The notes: generated by a model not told the origin, from the sequence alone. A stretch of 64,000 bases of DNA from Pelodictyon luteolum DSM 273 (GCF_000012485.1 NC_007512.1:993001-1057000), one strand, 5' to 3'. Numbered from the stretch's first letter, positions 35,224-43,875 are shown. Numbers and translations are program-made.

Positions 35224-36102
35224 ATGGCTTCTTACGGCTGGTACAAACCCTCTGTTCCGAAAAAGGTCGATAACGGAATCAAGGCAGTGAACAAGCGGGG
35301 TGCGTTTGGGCGCGAGTGGTGGGGAAAAGAGTGGATCATGCGGCTCGAGCGTTTCAACGACAGTGCACGCCTTGCCCGTGGGCGTGCCTATGCCCGCAAG
35401 GGGCAGGTGACCGGACTCTCCGTCACATCTAGCGGTGTTACAGCGAAAGTCCAGGGTTCACGGACGAGGCCCTACAGCGTATCAATACGGCTCACGCCAT
35501 ACTCGGAGGAAGAATATCAGCGACTTCTCGGGGTGCTCGGCCTTCAACCCGTTCTTGTGGCCCGCATGCTTGGCAAAGAGATGCCTGAAGCGATTGCCGG
35601 CATCTGCCGCAAAGAGGGGCTGCCGCTTTTTCCTGCATCTTTCCGCGATATTGAAGCATCCTGCTCCTGTCCCGACCATGCGGTTCCCTGCAAGCATCTT
35701 GCCGCCGTGTTTTATCTGCTTGCCGAAGCATTCGACCGGGACCCGTTTCTGCTTTTCACCCTCAGGGGCGTCGAAAAGGATGCGCTTTTCAAAGCACTTG
35801 GCGGAACCCTTTCTCCTGAACCGGCACCGGAAAGCAAAAGAAAGAAGAAGATTGCCGAACCGCTGCCGCCGGACCCTGAATCCTTCTGGCACGCCGCAGC
35901 GGACCTGTCGCGGTTGCCTGCACTTTGCCATGAAGAGGTCAATCTGCCGGCAGTACTGGTACGTCGTCTCGGTCCGGTTCCGTTCTGGCGCTCCAAAATG
36001 AATTTTATTGCGGAAATGGAGGTGATGTATGAAAGCGCATCCTCCTGCATTGGCGACATAAGGCTGCAGTCAGAGGCAGCGGAGGCGGAGTCCCGGGGAT
36101 GA
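35224..36102 (+). CDS. SWIM zinc-finger protein
   Basis: The 292-residue protein carries CSCPDHAVPCKHLAAVFYLL, a complete SWIM zinc finger (CxC...CxH), near residue 145. The N-terminal REWWGKEWIMRLERF and ARGRAYARKGQV are typical of the proteins that accompany bacterial SNF2 helicases. It starts 4 nt after the SNF2 stop and probably forms its partner in DNA or protein binding. A basic KRKKK stretch lies near residue 210. Confidence 0.9.
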   Translation: MASYGWYKPSVPKKVDNGIKAVNKRGAFGREWWGKEWIMRLERFNDSARLARGRAYARKGQVTGLSVTSSGVTAKVQGSRTRPYSVSIRLTPYSEEEYQRLLGVLGLQPVLVARMLGKEMPEAIAGICRKEGLPLFPASFRDIEASCSCPDHAVPCKHLAAVFYLLAEAFDRDPFLLFTLRGVEKDALFKALGGTLSPEPAPESKRKKKIAEPLPPDPESFWHAAADLSRLPALCHEEVNLPAVLVRRLGPVPFWRSKMNFIAEMEVMYESASSCIGDIRLQSEAAEAESRG

Positions 36103-36160
36103 TGCAGTGCATGCGTGATGACTTCTTTGTCCCTTCTATGCGGGATGTGTTCCGGACCTG

Positions 36161-36197
36161 CCCCCGAAGTCACCCCCGAAGGTACCCCCGAAGGTAT
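36161..36197. repeat. 12-bp tandem repeat
   Basis: The unit ACCCCCGAAGGT occurs about three times with small differences (CCCCCGAAGTC, ACCCCCGAAGGT, ACCCCCGAAGGT) between the SWIM gene and tRNA-Val. Confidence 0.8.
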
Positions 36198-36360
36198 CTG
36201 GCGCGTTCTACGGTCAGGATGCCGGCACTATGGGAATTGAGGGAATTATCCCGATATTAAAAGCATGAACAGGAATTCAGCGACATTTTTTCTGCCCTGT
36301 TTCTGTCAGGCTGTTTTCGGGATAATCCGGGGAACGAGAGAGTGATGGGTGGTGGGGTGG

Positions 36361-36434
36361 TGGGCAATAGTGGATTCGAACCACTGACCTCTTGCGTGTG
36401 AAGCAAGCGCTCTAACCAACTGAGCTAATTGCCC
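36361..36434 (-). tRNA. tRNA-Val (anticodon CAC)
   Basis: Read on the minus strand, GGGCAAT pairs with ATTGCCC and discriminator A follows. The D arm GCTC/GAGC, anticodon stem CTTGC/GCAAG with loop TTCACAC (anticodon CAC) and T arm AGTGG-TTCGAAT-CCACT are all intact. The bases 36358-36360 encode CCA directly, so the end is genome-encoded. Confidence 0.95.
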
Positions 36435-36515
36435 TTTTTCTGAATACAGTCCGTTAAGGTAATGATTGCAGGTGATTTGTCAAAACGATGGGCTTAACTA
36501 AAATCATGGCTTCAT

Positions 36516-36785
36516 ATGGAACTGAACCTTTCTGAACTCCACCTTCCGGAGCCCAACCTGAAGAACGTCGTGGGGGCAGCCGGTACAGCACTGCTGCTGC
36601 CTCTCGGCATGCCGGTCGTGCACGGTCTTGCCGGCATTGCCATCGCAGGCCTCGGCATCTTCGCCGCCGGTACCGCCGTCTCGAAAGTCGCCGGTGCGCT
36701 CGGCGGCAGCAGGGAGCCGGCCCCGGCACCGGCACCCGCTGCAGAAGAGGGGAGTCTGGAGGACCGGCTGAACTCGCCCTTCTGA
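36516..36785 (+). CDS. Small Gly/Ala-rich membrane-associated protein
   Basis: The 89-residue product has a hydrophobic Gly/Ala stretch (VVGAAGTALLLPLGMPVVHG and LAGIAIAGLGIFAAGTAVSK) between a polar N-terminus and a Pro/Ala/Glu tail. I do not recognise a family. It could be specific to green sulfur bacteria; the hydrophobic part could associate with membrane or chlorosome lipid, but that is a guess. Confidence 0.55.
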   Translation: MELNLSELHLPEPNLKNVVGAAGTALLLPLGMPVVHGLAGIAIAGLGIFAAGTAVSKVAGALGGSREPAPAPAPAAEEGSLEDRLNSPF

Positions 36786-36875
36786 AAAGAACGCTGCAGG
36801 GAACGCTCTTCCTCCCTCTGTGGTTGGATGCTGTTGACTGTGTCTCAGGTATTCTCAATCAACAGCATCCGGCTG

Positions 36876-37862
36876 ATGTCCCTGTCGCGATTCTTCCTCC
36901 TGTGGAGCATCCCGCTCCTGCTACTTTCCGTACTCGGAGGGTGCAGGGGGGTGGACGATCCATCGCTGGACGTGCAGGCGGCAGCCGGTCAAGAACAGGA
37001 GTGCCCCATGCCATACAATCCACTCAGCCCAGACGAGGAACAGGTTATCGTCCACAAGGGCACGGAAATGCCGTTCACCGGGAAATACTACCTGAACAAG
37101 GAGGAGGGTGTATACCGCTGCCGCCGCTGCGATGCCCCGCTCTTCCGCTCCGGCGACAAGTTCCAGTCAGGCACGGGATGGCCGAGTTTTGACGACGCGA
37201 TTGAAGGCGCGGTGCGTCAGGTGCCGGATGCGGACGGCAGAAGGACGGAAATCGTCTGCAATACCTGCGGTGCGCACCTCGGCCATGTGTTTTTCGGCGA
37301 GTCCATGACCCCGAAAAACGTCCGCCACTGCGTGAACTCCCTCTCGCTTGATTTCCAGCCGGCAGCTCCCGCGCCGCAGGCCCTCCAGACCGCCGTGTTT
37401 GCCGGAGGCTGTTTCTGGGGGGTTGAGCACCAGCTCGCAAAACTGAACGGTGTGCACTCCGTGGTCTCCGGCTATACCGGAGGCACCAAAGAGAACCCGA
37501 CCTACCGGGAGGTGTGCAGCGGCACGACCGGGCATGCCGAAGCGGTCGAGGTTACCTATGACCCTGCAGTGGTGGATTACCAAACCCTTGCCCGGCTCTT
37601 TTTCGAGATCCACGACCCTACAGAGCTGAACCGCCAGGGGCCCGACATCGGCACCCAGTACCGTTCCGCCGTGTTCTACCGGGATGAGGAACAGCGCCGG
37701 GTGGCCCTGGAGCTCATCGGGAAGCTCAAAGAGAAGGGATACAAGGTCGTGACCACCGTCGAGAAAGCGGGCCCGTTCTATCCTGCAGAGCAGTACCACC
37801 AGGATTACTACCAAAAAAGCGGCCACGAACCCTATTGCCATATCTACCAGAAGCGCTTCTGA
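36876..37862 (+). CDS. msrBA: Methionine sulfoxide reductase MsrB-MsrA fusion, lipoprotein
   Basis: The 328-residue product starts MSLSRFFLLWSIPLLLLSVL, with the lipobox LGGC at residues 19-22, so it is exported and lipidated. MsrB comes first: zinc ligands in YRCRRC and NTCGAH, catalytic Cys in RHCVNS. MsrA follows: catalytic Cys in FAGGCFWG, then SGYTGGTKENPTYREV and GPDIGTQYRS. It repairs both R- and S-sulfoxides of Met in envelope proteins. Start 36828 would add 16 residues and push the signal inward, so 36876 is preferred. Confidence 0.92.
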   Translation: MSLSRFFLLWSIPLLLLSVLGGCRGVDDPSLDVQAAAGQEQECPMPYNPLSPDEEQVIVHKGTEMPFTGKYYLNKEEGVYRCRRCDAPLFRSGDKFQSGTGWPSFDDAIEGAVRQVPDADGRRTEIVCNTCGAHLGHVFFGESMTPKNVRHCVNSLSLDFQPAAPAPQALQTAVFAGGCFWGVEHQLAKLNGVHSVVSGYTGGTKENPTYREVCSGTTGHAEAVEVTYDPAVVDYQTLARLFFEIHDPTELNRQGPDIGTQYRSAVFYRDEEQRRVALELIGKLKEKGYKVVTTVEKAGPFYPAEQYHQDYYQKSGHEPYCHIYQKRF

Positions 37863-37914
37863 GCAGTTCCGCCAGCGGCAAGCCGCGTGCGCACGCTCTC
37901 TTGCATAAACATGG

Positions 37915-37943
37915 AGCCATCTGCTTGACAGGTGGCTTTTTTT
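37915..37943 (+). terminator. Intrinsic terminator after msrBA
   Basis: AGCCATCTG (37915-37923) pairs with CAGGTGGCT (37929-37937), with one G-U pair, around CTTGA; T7 follows (37937-37943). It lies 52 nt after the msrBA stop. Confidence 0.88.
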
Positions 37944-37961
37944 ATGCTATGTTATTAGCAT
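37944..37961. promoter_or_regulatory. Inverted repeat in promoter of the DUF134 operon
   Basis: ATGCTA (37944-37949) faces TAGCAT (37956-37961) in AT-rich DNA 52 nt before the DUF134 start. It could be an operator or part of the promoter; the binding factor is unknown. Confidence 0.45.
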
Positions 37962-38012
37962 ATGCCAATAATTTAGTTGGTGCAGAGAGTTCAACACAAT
38001 GGAGGTCGTGGT

Positions 38013-38624
38013 ATGCCGAGACCCATGAAGTGCCGCAAAATCGGGTGTAATCCCGACTATCTCTCGTTCAGGCCGGCGGGCATTCCGCCCGGTGAGCTGG
38101 AGGGAATCGAGATGTCGTTCGACGAGCTCGAGGCGATACGGCTTGCCGACTATCTCGGACTCTACCAGGAGGAGGCGGCGGGCCGTATGCACGTCTCGCG
38201 CCAGACGTTCGGCAACATTCTCTCCTCGGCCCGAAAGAAAGTGGGGGAGATGCTGGTGTCGGGAAAGCAGTTAACCATAACAGGAGGATCGATCATGATG
38301 ACGGAAAAAAGGACGTTCAGGTGTGCTTCATGCAGCCATGAGTGGAGCCTTGAGCACGGCGTGCAGCGCCCTCAGGCCTGCCCCTCATGCGGGAGCGACA
38401 ACATTCACCGCAGTTCGCCGGGTGGCGGGTTCGGCGGAGGCCGTGCGGGTGGAGGTCGGTGCCGAGGGCTTCGTACCGGTCTCAACCGCAGCGGTCAGGG
38501 GGAGGGTCTCGGTCAGGGGCTCGGTCAGGGGCTCGGCCGGGGAGCCGGGGCTGTGCATGACCACGACCACAGCCATGACCATGGAAACGGCGGCAGGCAG
38601 GAGAGTGAAGGAGGTGCAGCGTGA
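38013..38624 (+). CDS. DUF134-family predicted DNA-binding protein
   Basis: The 203-residue protein starts MPRPMKCRKIGCNPDYLSFR and has a sigma-like helix-turn-helix (LYQEEAAGRMHVSRQTFGNI), the DUF134 pattern. A zinc-ribbon-like part (CASCSHEW and CPSCGSD) follows, then a Gly/Arg-rich tail with HDHDHSHDHG, likely metal-binding. GGAGGT at 38001-38006 fixes the start. It overlaps the NifX-like gene by 4 nt; DUF134 genes are often adjacent to such FeMo-cofactor-type domains. A metal-responsive regulator is a fair guess. Confidence 0.82.
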   Translation: MPRPMKCRKIGCNPDYLSFRPAGIPPGELEGIEMSFDELEAIRLADYLGLYQEEAAGRMHVSRQTFGNILSSARKKVGEMLVSGKQLTITGGSIMMTEKRTFRCASCSHEWSLEHGVQRPQACPSCGSDNIHRSSPGGGFGGGRAGGGRCRGLRTGLNRSGQGEGLGQGLGQGLGRGAGAVHDHDHSHDHGNGGRQESEGGAA

Positions 38625-38989
38625 AAGCGGTACTACCCCTCAACGAGAACGCCGGCATGGAGTCGGCGATGTGCGAACATTTCGGCAGCGCGCCCTTTTT
38701 TGCGGTTGCCGACACCTTGGCCGGCACTGCCGAGATCATCCGGAACCCGAACAGTGAGCATGTGCACGGACAGTGTACCCCTGCCGACGCATTTGCCGGT
38801 ATGGGTGCTGAAGTCGTGATCTGCAATGGCATCGGCGCCCGTGCGGCCTCGAAGATGCAGGCCCAGGGCATCAGTGTCTACCTTGCGGATCTTTCGCCGT
38901 CGCTAGGCCATGCCCTCAAGCGGTTTATGGCGGGGGAGCTGGTGAGGGTCCGTGCAGATCAGGCATGCCAGGGCCACGACTGCCACTGA
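38621..38989 (+). CDS. NifX/NifB-C-type dinitrogenase cofactor-family protein
   Basis: The 122-residue protein has the single-domain NifX/NafY pattern: MCEHFGSAPFFAVAD near the start, ADAFAGMGAEVVICNGIGARA in the middle, and HGQCTPADAF. These domains bind or carry Fe-Mo-S clusters or related metal sulfide groups. It forms an operon with the DUF134 gene. No other nif gene is near, so a role outside nitrogenase assembly is likely. Confidence 0.85.
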   Translation: MKAVLPLNENAGMESAMCEHFGSAPFFAVADTLAGTAEIIRNPNSEHVHGQCTPADAFAGMGAEVVICNGIGARAASKMQAQGISVYLADLSPSLGHALKRFMAGELVRVRADQACQGHDCH

Positions 38990-39007
38990 AGGTTCAATGT
39001 TCAGGGC

Positions 39008-39808
39008 TCAGGTGAGCAGCAGCAGGCTCAGCGCCATCACGGCCATGCCGGCTATGAGGCCGGTTATGGCCAGGTGGTGCTCTCCGTACTCCTCGGCGGA
39101 GGGCAGCAGCTCGTCGAGGGAGATATAGACCATGATGCCCGACACCGAGGCTAGAACGATACCGAGAACGAACGGCGTAAGGAACGGTCTGAGGAGGGTA
39201 TAGCCGACGAGTGCTCCGAGCGGTTCGGCAAGGCCGGAGAGGAACGAGAGGCTGAAGGCCCGTTTCCGGCTTTTCGTGGCAAAATAGATCGGAACGGCGA
39301 CCGCCATTCCCTCCGGGATGTTGTGCAGGGCGATGGTGGATGCGATGACGATGCCGAGCTCCTGGTTCGAGAGCGCACTGAAAAATACTGCCATGCCTTC
39401 CGGAAAGTTGTGTATGGCGATGGCCGCCGCCGTGAAGATCCCCATCCGGTGGAGTCTGGTATCGCTTTTTTCCGCGTCGGTCATGGGGCCGATCATGGAC
39501 ATTTCATGGGGGTTTTCGAAGCTCGGGACCATCTGGTCGATCGCCCATGTGAAGAGCATCCCGCCGAAAAACGAGATCGTCGATACCCAGGCTCCCGCCT
39601 TTGCTGAAAGACCCGCCGAGAGCGCCTCCTGTGACTGCGGGATGATTTCCATGAACGAGACATAGAGCATGATCCCCGCCGAAAAGCCCAGCGAAAGAGC
39701 CAGGAACCGCTTGTTCGTATGCCGGACGGCAAGCGCCATGGCGCTGCCGATGCCGGTTGAGAGGCCAGCCAGAAGGGTGAGGAGAAGCGCTGCCTGGAAA
39801 TTGCTCAT
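39008..39808 (-). CDS. ZIP-family metal transporter (ZupT-like)
   Basis: The 266-residue membrane protein has eight predicted helices and the ZIP metal-site motifs HNFPEGMAVFFSALS and HNIPEGMAVAVPIYFATKSR. It probably imports zinc and other divalent metals. Its start overlaps the LOG gene stop by 4 nt, and it ends the bchG-GT2-LOG-ZIP operon. Confidence 0.9.
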   Translation of the reverse strand: MSNFQAALLLTLLAGLSTGIGSAMALAVRHTNKRFLALSLGFSAGIMLYVSFMEIIPQSQEALSAGLSAKAGAWVSTISFFGGMLFTWAIDQMVPSFENPHEMSMIGPMTDAEKSDTRLHRMGIFTAAAIAIHNFPEGMAVFFSALSNQELGIVIASTIALHNIPEGMAVAVPIYFATKSRKRAFSLSFLSGLAEPLGALVGYTLLRPFLTPFVLGIVLASVSGIMVYISLDELLPSAEEYGEHHLAITGLIAGMAVMALSLLLLT

Positions 39809-40374
39809 TGCGGCATTCCTTCCGGAGAGGGTTCCATGGAGGTAAGGAGTGCGGCCGCCTCTTCGGTGGTATCACAGACCGTATAGTACCCGAGATAGCC
39901 CTCCGGGACCATGCCCTCGGCGGCAATCTGGCGGAAAAAGCCCAGCAGCGTATTCCAGAACCCGTTCAGGTTCAGGAGCACGATGGGTTTGCGGTGGTGG
40001 CCGAGATGGCGCCAGGTGATGACTTCAATCAGCTCGTCAAGGGTGCCGAACCCTCCGGGAAGCACCAGATAGGCATCACCCCACTCGGCAAGCTTCATTT
40101 TCCTCTCATGCATTGTTTCGACGACGAGGAGTTCCGAGAGCCCCTGGTGGGCGACCTCCCGCTCTTCAAGGAAGCGGGGTATGACACCCTTCACCCGCCC
40201 TTTGTTCTCCATCACGGCATCGGCGATGCAGCCCATAAGCCCAACCTTTCCCCCGCCGAAGACCAGTTCGATGCCATGCAGGGCAAATGTTCTGCCGAGG
40301 GATGCCGCAGCCTCGAAATACTCCCGGGGAGCGTTGTTGCTGGAGCTGCAGTAGACGGTGACTGATCGGTTCAT
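39805..40374 (-). CDS. LOG-family nucleotide 5'-monophosphate phosphoribohydrolase
   Basis: The 189-residue protein has VYCSSSNNAPREYF, VFGGGKVGLMG, ETMHERKMKL and LPGGFGTLDELIEVITW, the complete LOG signature (catalytic Arg and Glu in MHERK and GGxGTxxE). These enzymes cleave nucleoside monophosphates to base and ribose phosphate. The ATG at 40374 overlaps the glycosyltransferase stop by 4 nt and starts directly at the domain; longer frames are not supported. Confidence 0.88.
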   Translation of the reverse strand: MNRSVTVYCSSSNNAPREYFEAAASLGRTFALHGIELVFGGGKVGLMGCIADAVMENKGRVKGVIPRFLEEREVAHQGLSELLVVETMHERKMKLAEWGDAYLVLPGGFGTLDELIEVITWRHLGHHRKPIVLLNLNGFWNTLLGFFRQIAAEGMVPEGYLGYYTVCDTTEEAAALLTSMEPSPEGMPQ

Positions 40375-41009
40375 GGTTTCTTGTACTGGAGGGTTATGCT
40401 GTCCGGTGACTGCCTGTAGACGTAGGTCTCGGGGGACTCGATGCACATTCTCTTCCATCTCCCTCCGGCCCGTTCCCAGAGGTCGGTATCTTCGGCATAG
40501 TCGAGCCCCCGGAACCCCTCAAGGTCCAGAAACACCTCCCTCCGGCCGAAGAACGTTCCGCCGAGTATGCACCCTCTGACATCAATCAGCTTGTCCGGGT
40601 TGTGGCGGTCACGGACCATGGTGCCCTCCGGGCATTGGAAGCCTCCGGTGACGAGGTCCGGGGCGCCGGGGCTCTGCATGAGCGCCATGCGGCTTCCAAG
40701 GTGGTCGGAAAGGTAGATGTCGTCGGAATCGAGGAAGGTGACGTAGCGGCCGAATGCGGCCTGGATGCCGGCATTCCTCGACAGCGGTGCTTTGCGGTTG
40801 CTGTGCTTCATGTAGCGGATGGCCGGGTATGCTGCAAGCCATGGGCTGAGGGCCTGGAATGTGCCGTCGGTGCTTCCGTCGTCGACGACGATGAGCTCCC
40901 AGCCGGAGTAAGTCTGGCGGGTAAGGCTTTCAATGGCTTCGCCGATGAGGGTGGCGCGGTTGAACGTCGCCATCACGACCGATACCGCCGGCAGGGGATC
41001 GAACCTCAT
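40371..41009 (-). CDS. Family 2 glycosyltransferase
   Basis: The 212-residue protein opens with the GT-A fold: VSVVMATFNRATLIGEAIES, LIVVDDGSTDGT and a DxD-like VTFLDSDDIYL. GFRGLDYAEDTDLW supplies the likely catalytic acid (ED). No membrane helices are seen. It overlaps both neighbours by 4 nt, so it is made with chlorophyll synthase; a sugar transfer to a pigment, carotenoid or lipid is possible but unproven. The long frame upstream of 41009 is a shadow of bchG. Confidence 0.85.
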   Translation of the reverse strand: MRFDPLPAVSVVMATFNRATLIGEAIESLTRQTYSGWELIVVDDGSTDGTFQALSPWLAAYPAIRYMKHSNRKAPLSRNAGIQAAFGRYVTFLDSDDIYLSDHLGSRMALMQSPGAPDLVTGGFQCPEGTMVRDRHNPDKLIDVRGCILGGTFFGRREVFLDLEGFRGLDYAEDTDLWERAGGRWKRMCIESPETYVYRQSPDSITLQYKKP

Positions 41010-41908
41010 GGTTTCGCGGCCTTTATGGCCAGAGCGCAGACCAGCATGCCGGCTACAAGGAAGTTCTGTGCGATGGCGTTGTAGCGGACATCGAATCCGG
41101 TCGGGTTCTTTACCAGCGGGAACTGCAGGATGAGCTGCGGGATGATGAGAAGGAGGGTGAGGGCCGAAAACATCGGCTCGCCGATCCAGAACATGTAGAG
41201 GGCGGCTAGAAGCTGGCCGAGGTTTATGAGGACGGCGGCAATCCCTGCGGCCTTGCGTTCCCCGAAGACGACCGGCAGTGTTCGTATGCCCGCCAGGCGG
41301 TCTCCTTCCATGGACTTGAAGTCGTTGATGGTCATGGTGCCGGTGCTCGACAGGGTGAAGAGGCCTGCTACGATCAGCGACGGGGCGAGCGCCGTTATGG
41401 TGAGGGTTCCGTGGTAGGCGATATGGCCTGCCATCCAGGGGATGATGAGGTAGGAGACGGCAACGATGATGTTGCCGGCCCAGAGGCGCTTTTTCAGCTT
41501 GATCGGGTTGGCGCTGTAGAGGTGCGCGTTGACGATGCCGATGATGACGTAGAGGCCGATGAGGGGGTGGATGAGCCATCCTGCCGCAACCGAAAGAAGG
41601 GACCATATGGCGATGAGCCATGTGGCGCTCCTGAGCGAGATCGAACCGCCGGGAATGGGGCGGTCTGGTTCGTTGATTTCATCAAGGTCGCGGTCGAAAT
41701 AGTCGTTGAGCATCTGGCAGGTGCCGCTGGCCAGAGGGCCGGTGAGCAGCATGCCGAGAATGAATCTGCTGCCCGTCAGGTCCTGCCAGCCGAATGCTCC
41801 GCTTGCCACGGCGCCGCACAGGAAACTCCACATGACCGGAATCCAGGTGACCGGTTTAAGGAAGCGGATGATGAGAGCGGCTTTTTCAAGGGGCTGGGAT
41901 CGGAACAT
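41006..41908 (-). CDS. bchG: (Bacterio)chlorophyll synthase, UbiA prenyltransferase family
   Basis: The 300-residue membrane protein has about eight helices and the two Asp-rich motifs of the chlorophyll synthase branch: NDYFDRDLDEINEPDRPIP and NDFKSMEGDRLAGIRTLPVV. It attaches a prenyl tail (phytyl or geranylgeranyl) to a chlorophyllide. The exact paralogue (bchG, chlG, less likely bchK) needs a tree, so the symbol is tentative. It heads an operon with a glycosyltransferase, LOG and ZIP genes. Confidence 0.85.
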   Translation of the reverse strand: MFRSQPLEKAALIIRFLKPVTWIPVMWSFLCGAVASGAFGWQDLTGSRFILGMLLTGPLASGTCQMLNDYFDRDLDEINEPDRPIPGGSISLRSATWLIAIWSLLSVAAGWLIHPLIGLYVIIGIVNAHLYSANPIKLKKRLWAGNIIVAVSYLIIPWMAGHIAYHGTLTITALAPSLIVAGLFTLSSTGTMTINDFKSMEGDRLAGIRTLPVVFGERKAAGIAAVLINLGQLLAALYMFWIGEPMFSALTLLLIIPQLILQFPLVKNPTGFDVRYNAIAQNFLVAGMLVCALAIKAAKP

Positions 41909-42090
41909 TGACTCCCTGTGAACTGTGGTTTGAAGAATGACGGACCGGCATAAAATACTACGAAAAATGCAAAAACGGGAACAGGATGGGGGAAAACTAT
42001 GGTTGGTATTCGTACATTTTCATTCCTTCAGGCCGCTCACTTCCGGATTACCTGGCGCCCGGCCGAACCTCAGGACACAGGAGCGACAGC

Positions 42091-42573
42091 ATGGCCCGTC
42101 CCAGACTCTTTCAGGAGATGAAAAAGACCTTCCTCCTGCACGCCATTGCAGCACATTTCAGCAACGGGCTCATTCCTGCAGCCGTCCTGTACCTTTTTCT
42201 CTCCATCGGGACCGGCAATGTTTTTTTCGAGCACACGGTCCTGCATCTCATCCTCGTGACCCTTTTTGCCGTTCCCGTTTCGTTCTTCTCCGGCATGAAC
42301 GACTGGAAGACGAAGTTCCGGGGAGCCAAGGCTCCTATCTTCATCAAAAAGCTGATCCTTGCAGGACTGCTCTTCTTCCTCTGCATCGCGGCGCTCACCA
42401 TCCGCCTTGCCCATCCTGACGTGATGACTGAAGGCGGGCTCCTCTCCCGTACATACGCCGGGATGCTCCTGGCTATGCTGCCTGTAGTGACCCTGCTCGG
42501 CCACTACGGCCGCAAGCTGTCCTCTCAGCTGTGTCCGCCCGGCAAGCCGGCATCGCCGGACAACCCGTACTGA
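42091..42573 (+). CDS. Four-helix membrane protein (DUF2231-like)
   Basis: The 160-residue product starts MARPRLFQEMKKTFLLHAIA behind AGGAG at 42079-42084. It has four hydrophobic segments (for example LIPAAVLYLFLSIG, LHLILVTLFAVPVSFFSG and LILAGLLFFLCIAALTI) and resembles DUF2231-type membrane proteins. The role is unknown. Confidence 0.65.
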   Translation: MARPRLFQEMKKTFLLHAIAAHFSNGLIPAAVLYLFLSIGTGNVFFEHTVLHLILVTLFAVPVSFFSGMNDWKTKFRGAKAPIFIKKLILAGLLFFLCIAALTIRLAHPDVMTEGGLLSRTYAGMLLAMLPVVTLLGHYGRKLSSQLCPPGKPASPDNPY

Positions 42574-42623
42574 CAGCCAATGAGCCGCACAGGAACCCCC
42601 AATGAACTTCACATGAACATCAC

Positions 42624-43139
42624 ATGACCATTGAGAACATCCTCCTCTGTCCGCTCGGGGAAGGCGACGGGGCGGAGGTGCTCGACATCTTCAACCCGTA
42701 TACGACGAGCGGTTTTGCCGCCTATACCGACACGCCCCTCCCGGAGGATGCAGCTCTGTCGTTCATCCAGCCCTCGGCCGGTTACCCGGCATGTATGGCC
42801 CGGACACTTGATGGGGGATACGCCGTGGGGTTCGGCATGCTCCGTCCCTACAGCCCCCTCCCGGCGTTCAGCCGGACGGCAGAGCTGACCATGTTCCTTC
42901 GTGACGGCTGGACGGGCCGGGGCATCGGAACCCTCGTACTCCTGCATCTGGCCGGGGAAGCCGTCCCGATGGGCATTACAACCATCCTTGCCTCCATCTC
43001 TTCGCTGAACCCCGCGAGCATCCGGTTCCATCAGAAGAACGGATTCCGGGAGTGCGGACGGCTTGAGGGGGTGGGGGAGAAGTTCGGCCGCCCGTTCGAC
43101 GTCGTATACTGCCAGAAAGAGCTGCCGCCCATTTCCTGA
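42624..43139 (+). CDS. GNAT acetyltransferase (phosphinothricin-acetyltransferase-like)
   Basis: The 171-residue protein starts near the fold (IENILLCPLGEGDGAEVLDI) and has the acetyl-CoA motif MFLRDGWTGRGIGTLVLLHL and ASISSLNPASIRFHQKNGF, the usual sequence around the second half of N-acyltransferases of the Pat/bar group. The substrate is probably an amine of a small molecule. It lies 33 nt before the LysE-type exporter, so a resistance or detoxification pair is plausible. Confidence 0.85.
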   Translation: MTIENILLCPLGEGDGAEVLDIFNPYTTSGFAAYTDTPLPEDAALSFIQPSAGYPACMARTLDGGYAVGFGMLRPYSPLPAFSRTAELTMFLRDGWTGRGIGTLVLLHLAGEAVPMGITTILASISSLNPASIRFHQKNGFRECGRLEGVGEKFGRPFDVVYCQKELPPIS

Positions 43140-43171
43140 ACTGCTTTCCCCTACCCCTGACCCAGCCGGCC

Positions 43172-43801
43172 ATGATCCATACGACGCTTCTCCCGGTGTT
43201 TATTTCCGCTTCGGTGCTGCTCGCCCTCTCTCCCGGTCCCGACAACCTCTTCGTCGTGACCCAGTCCGCACGCCGCGGCTGGCGTTCCGGATTCATCCTC
43301 ACCCTCGGGCTCTGTACGGGACTGGTCTTCCACACCCTTTCCGTCGCTTTCGGTCTCGCCGCCCTCATCCGGGGCTCCCTCCCGGTCTTCACCCTTCTGA
43401 AAGCCGCCGGCGCTCTCTATCTGCTTTTTCTCGCCTACAGGGCGCTCACCTCGAAGTGCGGGCCTGATGATGCCGGCGGGGCTTCGCCGGCCATCCCGCC
43501 CGTCAGGCTCTACCGGAGAGGGATCGTGATGAACATCACGAACCCCAAGGTCTCGCTGTTCTTTCTCGCCTTCCTTCCGCAGTTCGCCGATCCAGAGAGC
43601 GGTCCGCTCGTGCCGCAGTTCCTCCTCCTCGGACTGATCTTCATCGCAGCCACCCTCCCCGTCTTCACCCTCTTAAGCCTCATTGCCGGTCATGCCGGAG
43701 GACGGCTCCGCCGGTCTGAGCGAGCACAAAGGATCACCGGCCGCCTTTCGGCTCTCCTGTACATCGGCCTTGCCCTGCGCCTCGCCCTCGGGGAGCGCTG
43801 A
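43172..43801 (+). CDS. LysE/RhtB-family exporter
   Basis: The 209-residue membrane protein shows the family signature (LALSPGPDNLFVVTQSARRG, then GLCTGLVFHTL) and six hydrophobic segments. It probably exports amino acids or amines. It follows the GNAT gene closely and is followed by an intrinsic terminator. Confidence 0.88.
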   Translation: MIHTTLLPVFISASVLLALSPGPDNLFVVTQSARRGWRSGFILTLGLCTGLVFHTLSVAFGLAALIRGSLPVFTLLKAAGALYLLFLAYRALTSKCGPDDAGGASPAIPPVRLYRRGIVMNITNPKVSLFFLAFLPQFADPESGPLVPQFLLLGLIFIAATLPVFTLLSLIAGHAGGRLRRSERAQRITGRLSALLYIGLALRLALGER

Positions 43802-43826
43802 GGCCGGCAGTGCGGCGCGATCTCTG

Positions 43827-43860
43827 CCCTGCCTCAAGAAAAGAGGCGGGGCGGTTCTTT
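43827..43860 (+). terminator. Intrinsic terminator after the LysE gene
   Basis: CCCTGCCTC (43827-43835) pairs fully with GAGGCGGGG (43843-43851), with one G-U pair, around AAGAAAA. A T-rich stretch follows. Confidence 0.82.
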
Positions 43861-43875
43861 TCCTTTTGCGGTCTG

